NCBI GenBank assembly: GCA_025937835.1
Contig: JAICQO010000029.1
Span: forward strand, 1-64,000
Length of the DNA stretch: 64,000 nt
Direction of reading: 5' to 3'
From: Polyangiaceae bacterium
Lineage (GTDB): Bacteria; Myxococcota_A; Polyangia; Polyangiales; Polyangiaceae
Below the pieces are notes generated by a model. The model saw only the letters and a list, made by a program, of their open reading frames with translations. It had not been told where the DNA came from and did no database searches. Shown here one piece after another: positions 44,904 to 53,095 of the stretch. Position 1 is the first letter of the stretch; each line of letters opens with the position of its first letter. The translations under genes were made by a program, and so were the position numbers.

Positions 44904-45356
44904 TCAGTCGAGCGTGAAATGGCTGTAGGAGAGCTCGAGGGACTCGACGACCAGCGAGTTCTCCTGCGCGTTCAGGTCGGTGACGCTCCACTTCTTCGGC
45001 CAGGCGCGGTGGACGTGCCAGGTGCGGAGCGCCTCGTGCTCTTCGTTGAGCAGCGAAACGTCCACGTCTCGCGGGTCGAAGCTGCGGTTCTGCAGCGCGT
45101 CGAGCACCCAGCGGATCACTTCGGAGTCCGTCAACATGCCGCGCTTGAGTGACAGGTCCGGGTACTTGGTGCGCACCGGCAGCTTGTGCTCGAAGCGGTT
45201 TTCGCCGCCCTCCTTGAACGTCTCGGTGTCGTACTCCACCGACAGACCCGAGACGGACTGGAAGCGCACGTCGTTGTCGTTGCCGAGCCCGACGAACTCC
45301 ACCTTGAAGTGGAACCCGACGGGTGGATAGTACCCGCCTGCGGAGGGCGTTTCCAT
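44904..45356 (-). CDS. Second inner-tube / tube-initiator protein (Afp5-like)
   Basis: 150 aa from the ATG that shares its A with the tube-1 stop (TGATG); a GTG one codon earlier is possible. It has the gp19/Hcp-like tube fold: YYPPVGFHFKVEFVGLGN, FQSVSGLSVEYDTE, LKRGMLTDSEVIRWV and VVESLELSYSHF. Relative to tube 1 it carries an extended N-terminus and a DNDV insertion, features of the tube protein that contacts the spike end in the Afp5 group. Confidence 0.9.
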   Translation of the reverse strand: METPSAGGYYPPVGFHFKVEFVGLGNDNDVRFQSVSGLSVEYDTETFKEGGENRFEHKLPVRTKYPDLSLKRGMLTDSEVIRWVLDALQNRSFDPRDVDVSLLNEEHEALRTWHVHRAWPKKWSVTDLNAQENSLVVESLELSYSHFTLD

Positions 45357-45793
45357 CACACCTCTTCCGGCGTCAGACCCTCGTGAGCGATCTCGATGCT
45401 CTCGATCGCGACCTCATTCCCGTCGGATTTGAGGTCGCTCGCCTGCACCTTGATCGGGAACGTGTTGATGGCTTTCCACGCCATCACCGGCTGGTGCTCC
45501 TCGTTCAGGAGCTTGATCGTCAGATCCCGGCGCGTGATCCGGTTCAGCCGGATCTCGCGGATCCAGTCGTGGAACGCCGAGTCCTGCGCCACCGTCCCGC
45601 GCTTCAGCGTGATGTTGCTGTACTTCGCCATGCCCGGCATCTTGATCTTCGAGTACTCCGGGCTCGACCCTTCGCGGTACTCGATGGGCTCGATCTGCAT
45701 GTCGAGACCCGTGACCTCGGTGAAGCCGATGCGCTCTCCGACGCCCTCGACGGAGAAATGGAATTTGGATAGCGGATACGCAGTAGCAGCCAT
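45356..45793 (-). CDS. Inner-tube protein (Afp1-like, T4 gp19 family)
   Basis: 145 aa. Typical tube fold: PLSKFHFSVEGVGERIGFTE, VTGLDMQIEPIEYREG, ITLKRGTVAQDSAFHDWI and AIESIEIAHEGL. It polymerises into the inner tube that carries cargo. An AGGAG Shine-Dalgarno sits six bases before the ATG, the clearest in the operon, as expected for the protein needed in most copies. It follows the sheath stop by 15 bp. Confidence 0.95.
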   Translation of the reverse strand: MAATAYPLSKFHFSVEGVGERIGFTEVTGLDMQIEPIEYREGSSPEYSKIKMPGMAKYSNITLKRGTVAQDSAFHDWIREIRLNRITRRDLTIKLLNEEHQPVMAWKAINTFPIKVQASDLKSDGNEVAIESIEIAHEGLTPEEV

Positions 45794-45808
45794 GTCTTTC
45801 TCCTAGGA

Positions 45809-47839
45809 TCAGCTCTGCGCCAGAAGGTGGCTGAAGCGCAGGACGATGAACTCGGCCGGTCGCACCACGGCCATGCCAATCTCGATGATCATTCGCCCCT
45901 CCAGCACGTCGAGGGACGTCATGGTCTTGTTCAGGCCGACCGCGACGTAGAACGCGTCCTCCGGCTTGGCCCCCTGAAGCGCCCCGGCACGCCACTGCAG
46001 CGTGAGAAAGTTCTTGATCATGCCCTGCACGCGCACCCACGTATTGGCGTCGTTCGGCTCGAACACGAAGGGCTCGGAAGCTTTCTTGCAGCTCTCCTCG
46101 ACCATGTTGAAGAAACGCCGGACGTTGACGTAGCGCCACTCGTTGTCGTTGCCCGCCAGCGTGCGTGCGCCCCAGACCATCACGCCCTTGCCCGTGAACG
46201 TGCGGATCGCGTTCAGCGACTTGCCCGCCACCGGGTCCACGTTGAGGTTTTCCTGTTGCTCTGCCGAGATCTGAACCACGGGCTCGGACACGGCCGCCAG
46301 GCTGACGTTGGCGGGCGCCTTCCACACGCCTCGCTGCGCGTCCACGCGCGCATAAACGCCAGCGACGGGCCCGCTCGGCGGCATCTCCGATGCGGCTGCG
46401 GCGATCGAGGACTTGATGCGCTTGTAGACGCCCATCGCCGCCTCGAGGCTCGCGTCGAACGTCGTTTCGTATGAGCGCGCGGCGGCCTCGAGCGCGCCGT
46501 AGTACTTCACGAGCACCGGGTAGAAGGCGTTGATCGCCTTGCGAGCCTCGGCGTTCTTCGCCGGATCCTCCGCGCCGTCGTAGAGCGCTGCGATTTCGGC
46601 GTCCTCGAGCGCGTTGTATTCTTCCTCGGTGATGCCGAGCACGTCGAGCGCCGGGGCGCGCGCGGCCGCGTCGTGGAGCAGCTCCGCGGTGGCCGTCCCC
46701 TCGCCGTAGCCCTTGCTGTGGAGCACCAGCGTCTCGAAGGCGTCGACCACGCCCGAGGTCTGGGCGAGCGACTCGAGCTCGTCCTTCAAGAGGAACGCCG
46801 CGCTGGTCGTGGAAGACGGCGGCGGCGGGGGCGTCGGCGGCACCTTGGTGGGCAGCCCGTCCTTGATCGCCTCGAGCGCGGCGAAGAACTCCAACACGAA
46901 GCCGTAGACGGCCTTGATCTGGTCGTCGGTCGGCGCGCCGACATCGAGCAACGTCTTGAACTGTCCCTCGATGGTCGTGCTGGGTGCCGTCAGAATGCCG
47001 GAAGGGGTCGTCGATTCCATGCCGGCGAGGTCGTCGGACGCCTTCTTGGCTCCCTCGAGGTCGAAGACCAGCTGCGCGATGGCGCTGTCGGCCGTGAGCG
47101 CCTTGAGGTCGACGTCGGTGGACGCCTCGGGCGTGCCGCGCTTGAGCACGATGTCGCGGAACTGGACCTTCTTCGGCAACGACGAGCGCACGTACGGGAC
47201 GTACGCGGCCCCGTACTTCAGGTCGTTGATCCCGATGTTGTCGCGGAACTGCTGGACGCGGTCGGCGAACGTCTCTTGTGGCACGCTCTCGTCGCTCGGG
47301 TACGTGTCACACAGCGCGACGCGGTCGCCGAGCTTCGCGCACTGGGCGAGCGCGCGTTTCTGGTAGTCGTAGAGGCCCGGTGAAGCGAGCAGCGTGGCGT
47401 CCGGGCAAACGATGATCGTCGGCTCGTCCTGCTTCTCGAGCTCGGCGAGCCCGCGCGTGATCTCGTCGGCGTCGACGTGCGGCGCGCTCGGCTTGAACGC
47501 GCCGACGGCGATGATGTAGCACCTGCCGCCCCCGTTCTCGAAGAACAGCCGCAAGGACTCGTGGAGCAGGTACGGCTGCGACGCCTCCACCGCGCTCACG
47601 CGATCTTCGGCGTCGAGGTACGCCGTGAACTCGCCCCCCGCCGCGCCGCCGAAGATCGACTCGAACTCGGTCATCGACTCGATCGCCGTGGCCTTGTTGA
47701 GCCGGCTTTCGCCGTTCTTTTCGGCCCGCTCCGTGTAGCCGATGAAAGCCGGAATCGCCGTCTCGACCTCGGCCACGGAGGGCGGCAATTTGGAGATCTC
47801 TTCTACGAATACGCCCGGGGATTTGTAGGATGCTGCCAT
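45809..47839 (-). CDS. Contractile sheath protein (Afp2/3/4-like), enlarged
   Basis: 676 aa. The N-terminus (ASYKSPGVFVEEISKLPPSV, TAIPAFIGYTERAE) and C-terminus (GVMVWGARTLAGNDNEWRYV, VRRFFNMVEESCKKA and the final RPAEFIVLRFSHLLAQS) are hallmarks of CIS sheath proteins and include the strands that interlock subunits. A proline run at about residues 332-345 opens a mostly helical extra domain (to about 510) that should project from the sheath surface. It is the only sheath gene here, against three in Afp and PVC. Confidence 0.95.
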   Translation of the reverse strand: MAASYKSPGVFVEEISKLPPSVAEVETAIPAFIGYTERAEKNGESRLNKATAIESMTEFESIFGGAAGGEFTAYLDAEDRVSAVEASQPYLLHESLRLFFENGGGRCYIIAVGAFKPSAPHVDADEITRGLAELEKQDEPTIIVCPDATLLASPGLYDYQKRALAQCAKLGDRVALCDTYPSDESVPQETFADRVQQFRDNIGINDLKYGAAYVPYVRSSLPKKVQFRDIVLKRGTPEASTDVDLKALTADSAIAQLVFDLEGAKKASDDLAGMESTTPSGILTAPSTTIEGQFKTLLDVGAPTDDQIKAVYGFVLEFFAALEAIKDGLPTKVPPTPPPPPSSTTSAAFLLKDELESLAQTSGVVDAFETLVLHSKGYGEGTATAELLHDAAARAPALDVLGITEEEYNALEDAEIAALYDGAEDPAKNAEARKAINAFYPVLVKYYGALEAAARSYETTFDASLEAAMGVYKRIKSSIAAAASEMPPSGPVAGVYARVDAQRGVWKAPANVSLAAVSEPVVQISAEQQENLNVDPVAGKSLNAIRTFTGKGVMVWGARTLAGNDNEWRYVNVRRFFNMVEESCKKASEPFVFEPNDANTWVRVQGMIKNFLTLQWRAGALQGAKPEDAFYVAVGLNKTMTSLDVLEGRMIIEIGMAVVRPAEFIVLRFSHLLAQS

Positions 47840-47860
47840 GTTCGCCGTTCTCGTGATGCG

Positions 47861-49066
47861 TTAGAGGTTGAGCCGGATGTTGAACACTGGATCGCGAAAG
47901 GTTCCGCTGGGTTCGTCGTACGTGGAGGTGAAGGTCCCCGGCATTCGCGGATCGGGTCGCGGCGCTGGGCGCGTGTGGTTCGCGAGCACGAGCTCGAAGG
48001 CGTTCTCTTCGGGTGATTGCGAGAGCCCGAGCGGCGCCTTGGATCGGTAGTAGGCCTTGTCGGGACCGGCCTCGAACGGGCTCGGGCCGGGCAGCGCACC
48101 CGCCGGCAGGATGTCGTTCACGCGCTGGAGTGGCGTCAGATACTTCCAGTACGCGCGGCGATTGGCGAACGCGATCGTGTACGTCGGCTCGCGGACGACG
48201 CCCGCCGCGTCGATCGGCGAGTAGGGGTCGTCCGGTTCGAGGTGATGAAAGAGCTCGACGATCCCGAGCGGGTTTCGCGCCTTGGCCTCGTCGTCGAAGA
48301 ATGCTTCGAACGATTGGCCGTTGATCTGCACGCGATAGCGGGTGGCTGGCAGCGCGCCGAGGTCCAGCAGTACTTCCTTCACCGCTTCGCCGCCTGCCTG
48401 GCCGAGGCGCTGCTTCGACACCGCGCGGGTGTAGGCGTTGGTGGCCGGCTCGAGCCCGAACACCTCGATATCGAAGGCGCTCGCCGCGCTCGCCAGCTCG
48501 AAGCGCGACGCAGACGCTCGGATCGGCACGAAATCCGCGTTGGACGCGAACGCCGCCTGACCCTTGTCGAGCCAGGACGTGGTCCCGGCCGCCTCGGGAT
48601 CGTTCCCGAGAGACGGCTCGAGGCACTCGAAGGCCCTGCCCGCTCGTTGAACGAGCGCGCCCGGCGAATACTGGACGGCGGCTTCGTACGACGGCAGCGG
48701 GCGACTCAGGTGCAGCACCGGATCGGGCGGCACCCCCACGGCATTTCCCGTGACGTTGCTGAAGTGGAAGCGCCCTCGGCGCAGTCCGTCGAGATCCACG
48801 TTGCTGAGCGTCGTCAGCACCGGATCCGGCTCCAGATAAAAGGCGAGGCGAAGCGCCGGATCCGGCACGACGCGCGGCTTGCCCGCTCCGTCGGTCGCTA
48901 TGATCACGAGCAAGCTGTTGCCGACCTGCTTGCTTCGAAGCCCCGAAGCGGCCAGCGCCGCTCGCGTTTGCGCCGTCGGGATGAACGTGATGCCTTGGCA
49001 CTTCCCGTCGGAGAAGTACTGGTGCAGAACGTCGACCCGCATCCACAGCGCATAGCGGTTCGTCAC
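47861..49066 (-). CDS. eCIS-linked protein of unknown function (401 aa)
   Basis: It starts with GTG overlapping the Afp16 stop by 4 bp and ends 21 bp before the sheath gene, so it belongs to the operon. The N-terminal part reads RVDVLHQYFSDGKCQGITF and LAFYLEPDPVLTTLSNVD; the rest is mixed alpha/beta with DPYSPIDAAG and a C-terminal PVFNIRLNL. No catalytic or membrane motifs. Its placement between the cap protein and sheath suggests a role at the collar or terminus, but this is inference. It is not one of the classic Afp1-16 components as I know them. Confidence 0.8.
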   Translation of the reverse strand: MTNRYALWMRVDVLHQYFSDGKCQGITFIPTAQTRAALAASGLRSKQVGNSLLVIIATDGAGKPRVVPDPALRLAFYLEPDPVLTTLSNVDLDGLRRGRFHFSNVTGNAVGVPPDPVLHLSRPLPSYEAAVQYSPGALVQRAGRAFECLEPSLGNDPEAAGTTSWLDKGQAAFASNADFVPIRASASRFELASAASAFDIEVFGLEPATNAYTRAVSKQRLGQAGGEAVKEVLLDLGALPATRYRVQINGQSFEAFFDDEAKARNPLGIVELFHHLEPDDPYSPIDAAGVVREPTYTIAFANRRAYWKYLTPLQRVNDILPAGALPGPSPFEAGPDKAYYRSKAPLGLSQSPEENAFELVLANHTRPAPRPDPRMPGTFTSTYDEPSGTFRDPVFNIRLNL

Positions 49067-49662
49067 GTGGCCGCCTCCACCCGGGTCGCGACCGTCCGCT
49101 CGTCCAGGACGATCTCTTTGATCAGACCGGCTTCACCGTAGACGGCGTTCTCGTCGAGCGTGATCTGCCGGATCTTGTACAGAGCCGAGGGCAGATACTT
49201 GCCTCCGAGCGTGCTCCAGAGGTGGTTTACCTGCTCGAAATTCATCGTGTAGAGCTCGAGCGAGAGCTCCTGGATGCGGCTGTCGAGCGTTGGGTGCGTC
49301 GCCGGGGTAAAGCGCTTTTGATGCTGAAAAAACGTGAGGATCTGGCCCAACCACTTGAGCGCATCCTCGTAGTCCTTGTTGATCGCGAACAGGACGTAGA
49401 GGTTCAAGAGCACGGGCGGGTTCTTGTAGCGAGCCTCGGTCGCGGTCTTCACCCGATTGGTCGGCGTGCGCGTCGCCCGATCTTCCTCGATGTTCACGAG
49501 GGACATCACGGCTTTGCCGAGCAAGGCGCCGCTGCTCGGACCGGTGTCGAGCGCGAGCGCGACGTTGCCGAGCTTGACCCGCGCCTCCAGGCTGGTGCCT
49601 AGCTTGTCGTCGAGGTAGGCGTTCACCTCACGCGCCAAGAAGGTCAGAGTTTCGAAAAGCAT
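49063..49662 (-). CDS. eCIS tail terminator / Pvc16 N-terminal domain (DUF4255) protein (Afp16-like)
   Basis: 199 aa; the ATG at 49662 is chosen because the family begins here (MLFETLTFLAREVNAYLDD). Other conserved blocks are LVNIEEDRATR, PPVLLNLYVLFA and YEDALKWLGQILTFFQH. In Afp the homologue caps the tube-sheath and fixes length. It is the first gene of the operon. The open frame upstream of this ATG has no family resemblance. Confidence 0.93.
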   Translation of the reverse strand: MLFETLTFLAREVNAYLDDKLGTSLEARVKLGNVALALDTGPSSGALLGKAVMSLVNIEEDRATRTPTNRVKTATEARYKNPPVLLNLYVLFAINKDYEDALKWLGQILTFFQHQKRFTPATHPTLDSRIQELSLELYTMNFEQVNHLWSTLGGKYLPSALYKIRQITLDENAVYGEAGLIKEIVLDERTVATRVEAAT

Positions 49663-49850
49663 CTCTGCGGCCCCGGTCCTCGTCGAGCAGCCCCCGCAGC
49701 CGCCGCCCGTCCCAGGGCGTTCGCGGCACGGAGCAGCTCGTATCCGACAGGAGCTAACACGCTGGTGTGAGCACGAGGAGTGCGACTCGAGTCCCACTGC
49801 GCGTCCGCGCGGGCCACGAGGGCCGTGGCTGCGCAGTCACCGTTGCTACG
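49663..49850 (-). promoter_or_regulatory. Upstream region of the eCIS operon (putative promoter)
   Basis: This 188-bp gap separates the response-regulator stop from the first eCIS gene. It is the only gap above 110 bp before the whole 28-kb operon, so the promoter is expected here, or transcription reads through from the regulator. A short CCACG/CGTGG hairpin lies near the regulator end. I see no confident -35/-10 or -24/-12 pair. Confidence 0.35.
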
Positions 49851-50363
49851 TCAGAGGCCGTCGAGATCGGCCGCGATGCGCTGCACCGCTCGCCGATCCA
49901 CTCCGAGCAGGCGCGCGGCGGCCTTGCGGCTGCCTTTCGTGCGCGCGAGCGCTTCGAGGTACATCGTGCGCCGCACGACGTCCTGAGCCTCGCGCACCCC
50001 GAGCCGCCCCACTTCGAGACTCGCTGCCGCAATCAGCGCCTCTTCGGCTGGCGCCGGTGTTGCATGATCTTGGAAGTGAGCGCGGGCGTGCGCCTCGATC
50101 AGCCGCGCGACCGGCTCCGGTAGCTCCTCCCCCTGCACGATCACGAACACCGGTGGCGGTTCGAGCGTGCGCGCGCTCGAGAACAGCGCGTCTCCCGTGC
50201 CGTCGCTCAAGTGCGCGTCGGTGACGACCAGGCCGATGCCGGGCCGCAAGAGCTCGCTGGCTTCGGCGACCGTGGTGGCGAACGCGCAACGCGCGTGCCC
50301 GCACAGCGTGCCCCAGCGCCGCTGCCGCTCTGTGCTGACCAGGAGTACGCCCGCCTCTCTCAC
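49851..50363 (-). CDS. RegA-like response regulator: receiver plus Fis-type HTH
   Basis: 170 aa from a GTG at 50363; no ATG exists in frame nearby and the ATG slightly upstream is in another frame. The first 120 residues form a receiver-like domain (VLLVSTERQR; IGLVVTDAHLSDGTG with the candidate phospho-Asp) but lack the usual acidic pair after the first strand and an obvious conserved Lys. The C-terminus is a Fis/NtrC-type HTH (YLEALARTKGSRKAAARLLG). There is no AAA+ domain. It lies directly upstream of the eCIS operon on the same strand and is the natural candidate to regulate it. Confidence 0.75.
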   Translation of the reverse strand: MREAGVLLVSTERQRRWGTLCGHARCAFATTVAEASELLRPGIGLVVTDAHLSDGTGDALFSSARTLEPPPVFVIVQGEELPEPVARLIEAHARAHFQDHATPAPAEEALIAAASLEVGRLGVREAQDVVRRTMYLEALARTKGSRKAAARLLGVDRRAVQRIAADLDGL

Positions 50364-50522
50364 GTCGATACTCGCGAACCCCCATGGTGCCGCACTGGGC
50401 GCGCGCGACCAAGCCGAATTCGCCGCGCAAGCGTAGTCATTCCAACAGTGTCGCGACCACTCACGCGAGGCGCTCGAACAGATTTTCGGACCGATTTTCG
50501 AGCGCGCCGCCACTGCGGGGCG

Positions 50523-51758
50523 ATGAGAAAGCTGCTGTTCGCTGGAGTTCTGGGCTCGTTGGCCGCAAGCTGCGCCGGTTCCGACGGTGCCGACCAGGGC
50601 GGCACGGGTGGCGCGAGCCCCAGCGGAGGCAGCGCGAGCGCCACGGGCGGCACGACCAACGCGACGGGCGGCATGGCTCACTCCGTGACCGGCGGAGCAG
50701 TCAGCACCGGCGGCGCGGCTCCGGCGACGGGAGGCGCCCAAGCGACGGGCGGCTCCAGCCCAACCGGTGGAGCGATGGCCGCGACCGGTGGTGGCTCGAC
50801 GAGCGGTGCGGCTGGCGCGTCCGGCGGCAGCGCGGGCAGCGTGGGTGGCTCCATCGCGGGCGCAAGCGGCGCAAGCGGCGCGGGCGGCAGCGGCGGCAAC
50901 CAGGCGGGCGGCGGAGGCGCGGGCGGCCGCATCAACACCGGCAGCTGCACCGAATCCAAATCGACCGGCGCCAACGTCACCGGCAGCGGCCCGCACCAAG
51001 TCACCGTCGAGACCAACGGCGACAAGGGCATCAACGAGGGCACGATCTTCCGCCCGACGGATCTCGGCGGCGAAGAGAAATATCCGATCTTCGTCTGGGG
51101 CAACGGGGCTTGCGAGCGAAAGGGCATGGCCAACTCGGCGGCGATGGCCGAGCTCGCGTCGCACGGCTACTTCGTGGTCGCCGACGGCAAGCCGAACGGT
51201 GGCGACCCCAATATCGAGATGTCGAACGACGTCGTCGGCATGGCGAAGTCGCTGATCGCCTACATCGACTGGGCGATCGCCGAAAACGACAAGCCGTGCA
51301 GCGCTTACTACCAGAGCCTCGCCACGACCAAGATCGCCGCCAACGGCTTCTCGTGCGGTGGCTTGATGGCCGCAGGCACCTCGGCCGATCCGCGCATCAC
51401 GACCTGGGGCACGACCAGCAGCGGTCTCACCTCACCGAACCAGAACTTTTACGAGGCCGTGCACACGCCCGTGCTCGTGATCGAGGGCGGCACGAGCGAC
51501 ATCGCTTACGAGAACGGCAAGCGCGACTTCAGCGAGCTCGCCAAGCTCGACATCCCGATTCTGTTCTTCAGCAAGAACATCGGCCACGGAGGAGACCTGG
51601 GCAGCTCGCGTGGTGGCGACTTCACCAAGATCAACCTCGCCTGGCTCAACTGGCAATTGAGGGGGGATGAAACAGCCACGGGCAAAGGCCTGCTCGTCGG
51701 CAGCGGCTGCACCTATTGCACGAGCTCCGAGTGGGAGGTCATGTCCGAAAATCTGTGA
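50523..51758 (+). CDS. Secreted alpha/beta-hydrolase lipoprotein (cutinase/lipase-like)
   Basis: 411 aa. Lipobox ASC in the signal peptide, then a Gly/Ala/Thr/Ser linker to about residue 140. The catalytic domain has the nucleophile elbow GFSCG, an acid candidate in EGGTSDIAYENG and the histidine in NIGHGGD, the order and spacing of dienelactone-hydrolase/cutinase-like enzymes. The domain begins with the GANVTGSGPHQV segment common in this group. Substrate unknown (ester or polyester). Divergent from the response regulator across 159 bp. Confidence 0.8.
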   Translation: MRKLLFAGVLGSLAASCAGSDGADQGGTGGASPSGGSASATGGTTNATGGMAHSVTGGAVSTGGAAPATGGAQATGGSSPTGGAMAATGGGSTSGAAGASGGSAGSVGGSIAGASGASGAGGSGGNQAGGGGAGGRINTGSCTESKSTGANVTGSGPHQVTVETNGDKGINEGTIFRPTDLGGEEKYPIFVWGNGACERKGMANSAAMAELASHGYFVVADGKPNGGDPNIEMSNDVVGMAKSLIAYIDWAIAENDKPCSAYYQSLATTKIAANGFSCGGLMAAGTSADPRITTWGTTSSGLTSPNQNFYEAVHTPVLVIEGGTSDIAYENGKRDFSELAKLDIPILFFSKNIGHGGDLGSSRGGDFTKINLAWLNWQLRGDETATGKGLLVGSGCTYCTSSEWEVMSENL

Positions 51759-51771
51759 ACGTTGCCGGCGC

Positions 51772-53049
51772 CTAGAGGCAACACACGGTCACCGGATCTT
51801 CGCCGTGAATGGCGCCGGGTGATTCGACGGTGACGCTATCGCAACGCGTGGGCGCGAACGCCTCGTGGAGTTTCAGGGCGACGGGAGAGAAGCGCGTGGA
51901 GAGCTCGCGGCAGGTTCCCGGAGCGTCCAGCGTGTGGAATTCGCCGAACTGCGGCCCGTCCGTGACGCAGGACTGATTGTTGTAGACGGCGAGGGTGTCG
52001 CGACAGGCCTCGGCAAGCGAGCAGGAGCAGGTGGGGCACTCGCGGTCGTCGACCAGTCGAGTCAAGTACGTGTGCTTGGTCGGGTACTCCGCGGGACAGC
52101 TCTGGTTGCCTTCGCGGTAAACGCAGTGCGTGTCTTCGAACTTTTCAGGGGGCTGGGGCATGCAGATCGCCCCGTCGTCGCAGCCGGCGCGCTGTGGGCC
52201 CGCGGGACCACAGCCGCGCGCTTCGTACTCCCAAGTCGGATCGGACCGCGACACCAGCGTTCCGCCCGAGACCTGGCAGCTTCCGCGGTTCTCCACGCTG
52301 CCCGCCTTGAAGTACGAAGCCTGCGGTGCCGCGGTGCAGGCCGGCGTCACCTCACTGCTCGTGACCTGCTGCGTGCAGGACGCATCCGAGTAAGTCGTGA
52401 GGGAGAGCGCGCAGGCTGCTCCGGTTACCTCGCCGCACGAGCATCCGTAACATTGCAGCTTCTCCTGCACGGGCAGCGTTCCGCCCTCGAAAGCCAGCTC
52501 ACCCACGTCGCCAGTGCACTCGGGCGCACGCAGCGCCGGGCCCTCGAAGAGAACGATCGGACCGGACCAGCCGCTGGGCACGGCCGGCACGCACACGCTC
52601 TCTTGGCAATTCGGAGCGCCGCAATCGCAACCCTCGGGAGTTGTTGAAGCACCGCCGTTCGATGACGGCGGCTCGGTGGTACCAACCGTTGCGTCCGGGG
52701 TGCCGCCGCTGCTCGAGAGCCCGCCTGTACTGCTGCCGCCCGTATTGCCGCTCCCGCCCGTGTTGCCGCTCCGCGCTCCTGCGGCCGGCGATGCTCCCTG
52801 GCCGCCCGAACCACCAGAGCGCCCGCCGCCCGAGCTCGCTCTGCCGCCTCCGGACTGCGCGCCCCCGCGCGGAGCCGATGCGCCTGCTCCGGCCGCGCCG
52901 AGGTCGGCTGCCTCGCCCGCTTCGCCCGAGCCGTCCTTCGGCTCCTTCTCGAAAACGTAGCCGTCATCCACGCTGCAGCTCGCGCTCACTGCGAACACGA
53001 ACCAGGTCACACGACCGCGCGCCGACCGCCACCAAACCATGGGCCGCAT
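51772..53049 (-). CDS. Cysteine-rich lipoprotein with Gly/Ser linker (intact copy of a tandem pair)
   Basis: 425 aa. Signal peptide with lipobox SASC, then a Gly/Ser/Thr-rich linker (about 40-135) and a domain with around 25 Cys (CDCGAPNC, CYGCSCGEVTGAAC, CPTCSCSLAEAC, final VTVCCL). The cysteines must be disulfide-bonded outside the cytoplasm. No known domain recognised. A paralogue in degraded form lies immediately upstream, so the two arose by tandem duplication. Confidence 0.75.
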   Translation of the reverse strand: MRPMVWWRSARGRVTWFVFAVSASCSVDDGYVFEKEPKDGSGEAGEAADLGAAGAGASAPRGGAQSGGGRASSGGGRSGGSGGQGASPAAGARSGNTGGSGNTGGSSTGGLSSSGGTPDATVGTTEPPSSNGGASTTPEGCDCGAPNCQESVCVPAVPSGWSGPIVLFEGPALRAPECTGDVGELAFEGGTLPVQEKLQCYGCSCGEVTGAACALSLTTYSDASCTQQVTSSEVTPACTAAPQASYFKAGSVENRGSCQVSGGTLVSRSDPTWEYEARGCGPAGPQRAGCDDGAICMPQPPEKFEDTHCVYREGNQSCPAEYPTKHTYLTRLVDDRECPTCSCSLAEACRDTLAVYNNQSCVTDGPQFGEFHTLDAPGTCRELSTRFSPVALKLHEAFAPTRCDSVTVESPGAIHGEDPVTVCCL

Positions 53050-53095
53050 GTTAGGTCACCTTCCGCGCAGCGCAACCCTCCGGCGCTTTGCGTCG

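Noticed and set aside
21812-49662. Prophage or type VI secretion system
   Set aside because: No capsid, portal, terminase, integrase or lysis genes and no TssJ/L/M membrane complex, while the AAA+ ATPase, CIS tape measure, DUF5908 and DUF4157 genes fit an eCIS.
49846-50430. Alternative minus-strand frame starting at an ATG upstream of the response regulator
   Set aside because: It gives an Arg/His/Ala-rich product with no domain; the neighbouring frame shows clear receiver and Fis-HTH motifs from the GTG at 50363.
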